Origin: Methanoregula sp. UBA247
GTDB taxonomy: Archaea; Halobacteriota; Methanomicrobia; Methanomicrobiales; Methanospirillaceae
Direction of reading: 5' to 3'
Length of the DNA stretch: 6,215 nt
Assembly (NCBI GenBank): GCA_002495055.1
Contig: DADR01000053.1
Coordinates: 11,711-17,925 of the forward strand
Shown: piece after piece, positions 4,540 through 6,215 of the stretch
Layout: each line of letters starts with the position of its first letter
Position numbering within the stretch: position 1 is the stretch's first letter
Made by a program: the position numbers and the translations under genes
Notes under the pieces: generated by a model
What the model saw: only the letters and a program-made list of their open reading frames with translations
Told to the model about the DNA's origin: nothing
Database searches by the model: none

Positions 4540-6215
4540 TTAGTCTAATTCCGATACCGTGTAAAATTTCATATTGTTTTCTGTGACGTATATCAGAATT
4601 TTTTCTAACCGGTCATAGGATGTCTGGTAATCTGTGGTTACCGTTTGAACAGGGATATGACCATAGGTGATGAGGATTTTATCTTCCGCTTCAGCTGTTG
4701 AGATACCGTTATAAATATCCTCGATAGTATTTCCATAGCTTAGATCATCAATGCCGATACCTTTTATGAAAGCCTCGTTTGAGCCATATTCATAATTTAT
4801 CTCATCGTCCCAGGTGTAGTAAGTATCCCGTACGTGTCCGAAATATGCCTGCAATGCCACTGTTGCATCGGCATTATCACTTCCACCGGGATAGGCAAAA
4901 TCAACGACATTGAATCCGTCATTTCTCATCTGATTCAGACCGGGGATTATGTCATAATCAATATAGTCCTGAACGGTAGGGGGGTTCTGTATAAAGAATC
5001 CAGCTTCCGTATGATACGTACCATGAAATCCGATTTCATGCCCGTATACATTCTGTAATTCTAATAGTTTATCAATCTGGTTTTGGTCGAGATTTCCATA
5101 TCCGGTAACAAAAAACGTGACATGTGCGTTATATTGCTGTAACATACCACGGATTGCGTACCATTGATCGATGCTGTTGTCATCAAAAGTAAGGGCAATT
5201 CCGGCGTGCGATCCACCGGATTGACCCTCATTAACGGTAATGTAATCTGTTTTTGTCACCTCATCAGTGCCAAGGGAATTTGTCACGGTGAGTTTTACTG
5301 AATAGGTATCGGGTGTAGAGTAGGTAAACGTCGGATTCTGGCAGGTACTGTCAACGACACCATTATTGTCAAAATCCCAAGCCCATGAGGTCGGTGTGTG
5401 GATTGAACTATCAGTAAATCTGACTGTCAGGGGGGCATTGCCGGATCGCTTATTGGTGATGAAATCAGCAACCGGCGCTGCGGGAACTTCGTTGACCGTG
5501 ATAAACGAATACTTAATTTCGGAATCACTACCAGCACTATTCGTTACGACAAGTCTGACCGTGTACGTGCCGGCAGTAACATACATAAACGTCGGATTAC
5601 TCTGCTCACTGTCAACATCACCATCATTGTTGAAATCCCATGTATAGGTTAATGGTGCAGTCCCGGTTGACTGGTCAGTGAACGTTACAGTCAGTGGTGC
5701 TGTCCCGGATTGCACATCAGTGGTGAATGCTGCAACAGGTGCAACGGATGCCATACTGACGGTAATATAACTGGTTTTTGTCTCCGGATCGCTGCCGGCT
5801 GCATTCGCAACAGTAAGTCTGACCGAATATGTACCTGCAGCAGAATACGTATAAGACGGACTCTGCGTTGTACTGTCATTAACACCGTCATTGGTGAAGT
5901 CCCATGCATAGGTTAATGGTGCAGTCCCGGTTGACTGGTCAGTGAACGTTACAGTCAGTGGCGCTGTCCCGGATTGCACATCAGCGGTGAATGCTGCAAC
6001 AGGTGCAAGGGAAGGTGCAACGGAAATCCAGTTTCCAACTACTATCCGGTCAGCACTACCACCATACCTGAAGGATTTATCGATCTTTCCATCAACGTTA
6101 TAATCGATATACCAGTACCCGGTTGATGGCCGGAAGATCGCGATCCCATCCTGTCCTGTTCCCTGCCAGTCTCCGGTGATAATCTGGTCTGTACTGCCAC
6201 CATACCTGAAGGATT
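4540..6215 (-). CDS. Large surface protein: 46-aa repeats, three PKD domains, C-terminal CE4 polysaccharide deacetylase (5'-truncated)
   Basis: The frame is open to the window edge, so the N-terminus and any signal peptide are not seen; 557 residues are visible. The GTG at 5979 is an internal Val, not a start. Residues 1-62 are FG-GAP/VCBS-like repeats of 46 residues (GDWQGTG, IAIFRPSTGYWY, SFRYGGS). Three PKD beta-sandwich domains follow (about 70-153, 157-241 and 246-328), each with a WDF core and a GTY/DTYSVxLxVxN strand. A Gly/Ser linker leads to a NodB-homology domain (336-557). Its motifs are TFDD (342-345: catalytic-base and metal Asp), FHGTYH (H397 and H401, metal ligands), FAYPGG (439-444) and ITYGHIP (H519). 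The Arg of the usual RxPxG motif 3 is replaced in FAYPGG, as in some CE4 subgroups. It is probably an extracellular or S-layer-associated carbohydrate de-N-acetylase (inference); the substrate is unknown. The stop at 4540-4542 is followed by oligo-T. Confidence 0.88.
   Translation of the reverse strand, partial: SFRYGGSTDQIITGDWQGTGQDGIAIFRPSTGYWYIDYNVDGKIDKSFRYGGSADRIVVGNWISVAPSLAPVAAFTADVQSGTAPLTVTFTDQSTGTAPLTYAWDFTNDGVNDSTTQSPSYTYSAAGTYSVRLTVANAAGSDPETKTSYITVSMASVAPVAAFTTDVQSGTAPLTVTFTDQSTGTAPLTYTWDFNNDGDVDSEQSNPTFMYVTAGTYTVRLVVTNSAGSDSEIKYSFITVNEVPAAPVADFITNKRSGNAPLTVRFTDSSIHTPTSWAWDFDNNGVVDSTCQNPTFTYSTPDTYSVKLTVTNSLGTDEVTKTDYITVNEGQSGGSHAGIALTFDDNSIDQWYAIRGMLQQYNAHVTFFVTGYGNLDQNQIDKLLELQNVYGHEIGFHGTYHTEAGFFIQNPPTVQDYIDYDIIPGLNQMRNDGFNVVDFAYPGGSDNADATVALQAYFGHVRDTYYTWDDEINYEYGSNEAFIKGIGIDDLSYGNTIEDIYNGISTAEAEDKILITYGHIPVQTVTTDYQTSYDRLEKILIYVTENNMKFYTVSELD
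5636..5744 (-). repeat. 109-bp intragenic direct repeat, copy 2 (PKD2)
   Basis: First half of the second PKD domain. It differs from the copy at 5900-6008 at three bases by my reading: the T/C in cccatg(t/c)atagg, in cagtgg(t/c)gctg and in catcag(t/c)ggtg. Only one or two residues change (AD/TD; AWDF/TWDF sits at the edge). Confidence 0.9.
5900..6008 (-). repeat. 109-bp intragenic direct repeat, copy 1 (PKD1)
   Basis: This covers the first half of the first visible PKD domain, from the residues before AAFTAD to the WDF core. It matches 5636-5744 at 106 of 109 positions at an offset of 264 bp (88 codons). The second halves of the two PKD domains are much more diverged. Confidence 0.9.
6028..6215 (-). 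repeat. 46-residue (138-bp) FG-GAP/VCBS-like tandem repeat, partial array
   Basis: The 19-bp string encoding SFRYGG recurs exactly at 6197-6215 and 6059-6077, an offset of 138 bp. GDWQ and GNWI recur with the same period, so the array continues upstream of the window. The last unit breaks off after GNW, where it joins the first PKD domain. Such repeats often fold as beta-propeller blades; how many blades there are cannot be seen here. Confidence 0.75.

Noticed and set aside
5691..5916. Short ORFs on both strands inside the PKD region
   Set aside because: They are out-of-frame shadows created by the repeated PKD coding sequence.
5977..5979. GTG as start of the PKD/CE4 protein
   Set aside because: The frame stays open to the window edge, and the Val lies inside a PKD repeat (DVQSG) that is also found in the next domain.

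Overview
This window looks archaeal, most likely from a methanogen of the Methanomicrobiales (Methanoregula/Methanospirillum-like); that placement is an inference. The support is a run of archaeal housekeeping genes (prefoldin alpha, FtsY, archaeal-type SRP54, TrmY, Pus10) with close spacing, next to a large PKD-rich surface protein carrying a 46-residue 'FRPSTGYWY' repeat of a kind familiar from that order. Every gene supported here is on the minus strand, so transcription runs from high to low coordinates.

Layout in order of transcription. (1) 6215-4540: the 3' part of a large secreted or surface protein whose 5' end lies outside the window. It has one complete unit plus a partial unit of a 46-residue FG-GAP/VCBS-like repeat, three PKD domains and a C-terminal NodB-type polysaccharide deacetylase (CE4) domain. 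(2) 4539-4226: an AT-rich intergenic region with oligo-T terminator-like tracts, a possible TATA box for the next operon and a doubtful 38-codon ORF behind a strong Shine-Dalgarno sequence. (3) 4225-1: a tight five-gene run, pfdA - ftsY - srp54 - trmY - pus10. The last gene is cut by the window start. The junctions are a 16-nt gap, a 1-nt overlap, a 1-nt gap and a 10-nt overlap, so this is almost certainly one operon with translational coupling.

The operon joins two themes. Prefoldin alpha, FtsY and SRP54 handle nascent chains: folding, and targeting to the membrane through the paired SRP and receptor GTPases. TrmY and Pus10 modify the tRNA T-loop in sequence: Pus10 makes pseudouridine at 54 (and 55), and TrmY N1-methylates pseudouridine 54 to give m1-pseudouridine, the archaeal counterpart of ribothymidine 54. 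The link between the themes is protein synthesis and export.

The points most worth a second look are the CE4/PKD surface protein and its 109-bp near-identical internal DNA duplication, a DTQGR G3 box in SRP54 where DTAGR is usual, the adjacent and overlapping trmY-pus10 pair, and the 38-codon ORF. I found no clear sign of a wholly new system. No tRNA, rRNA, CRISPR array or insertion sequence was seen.
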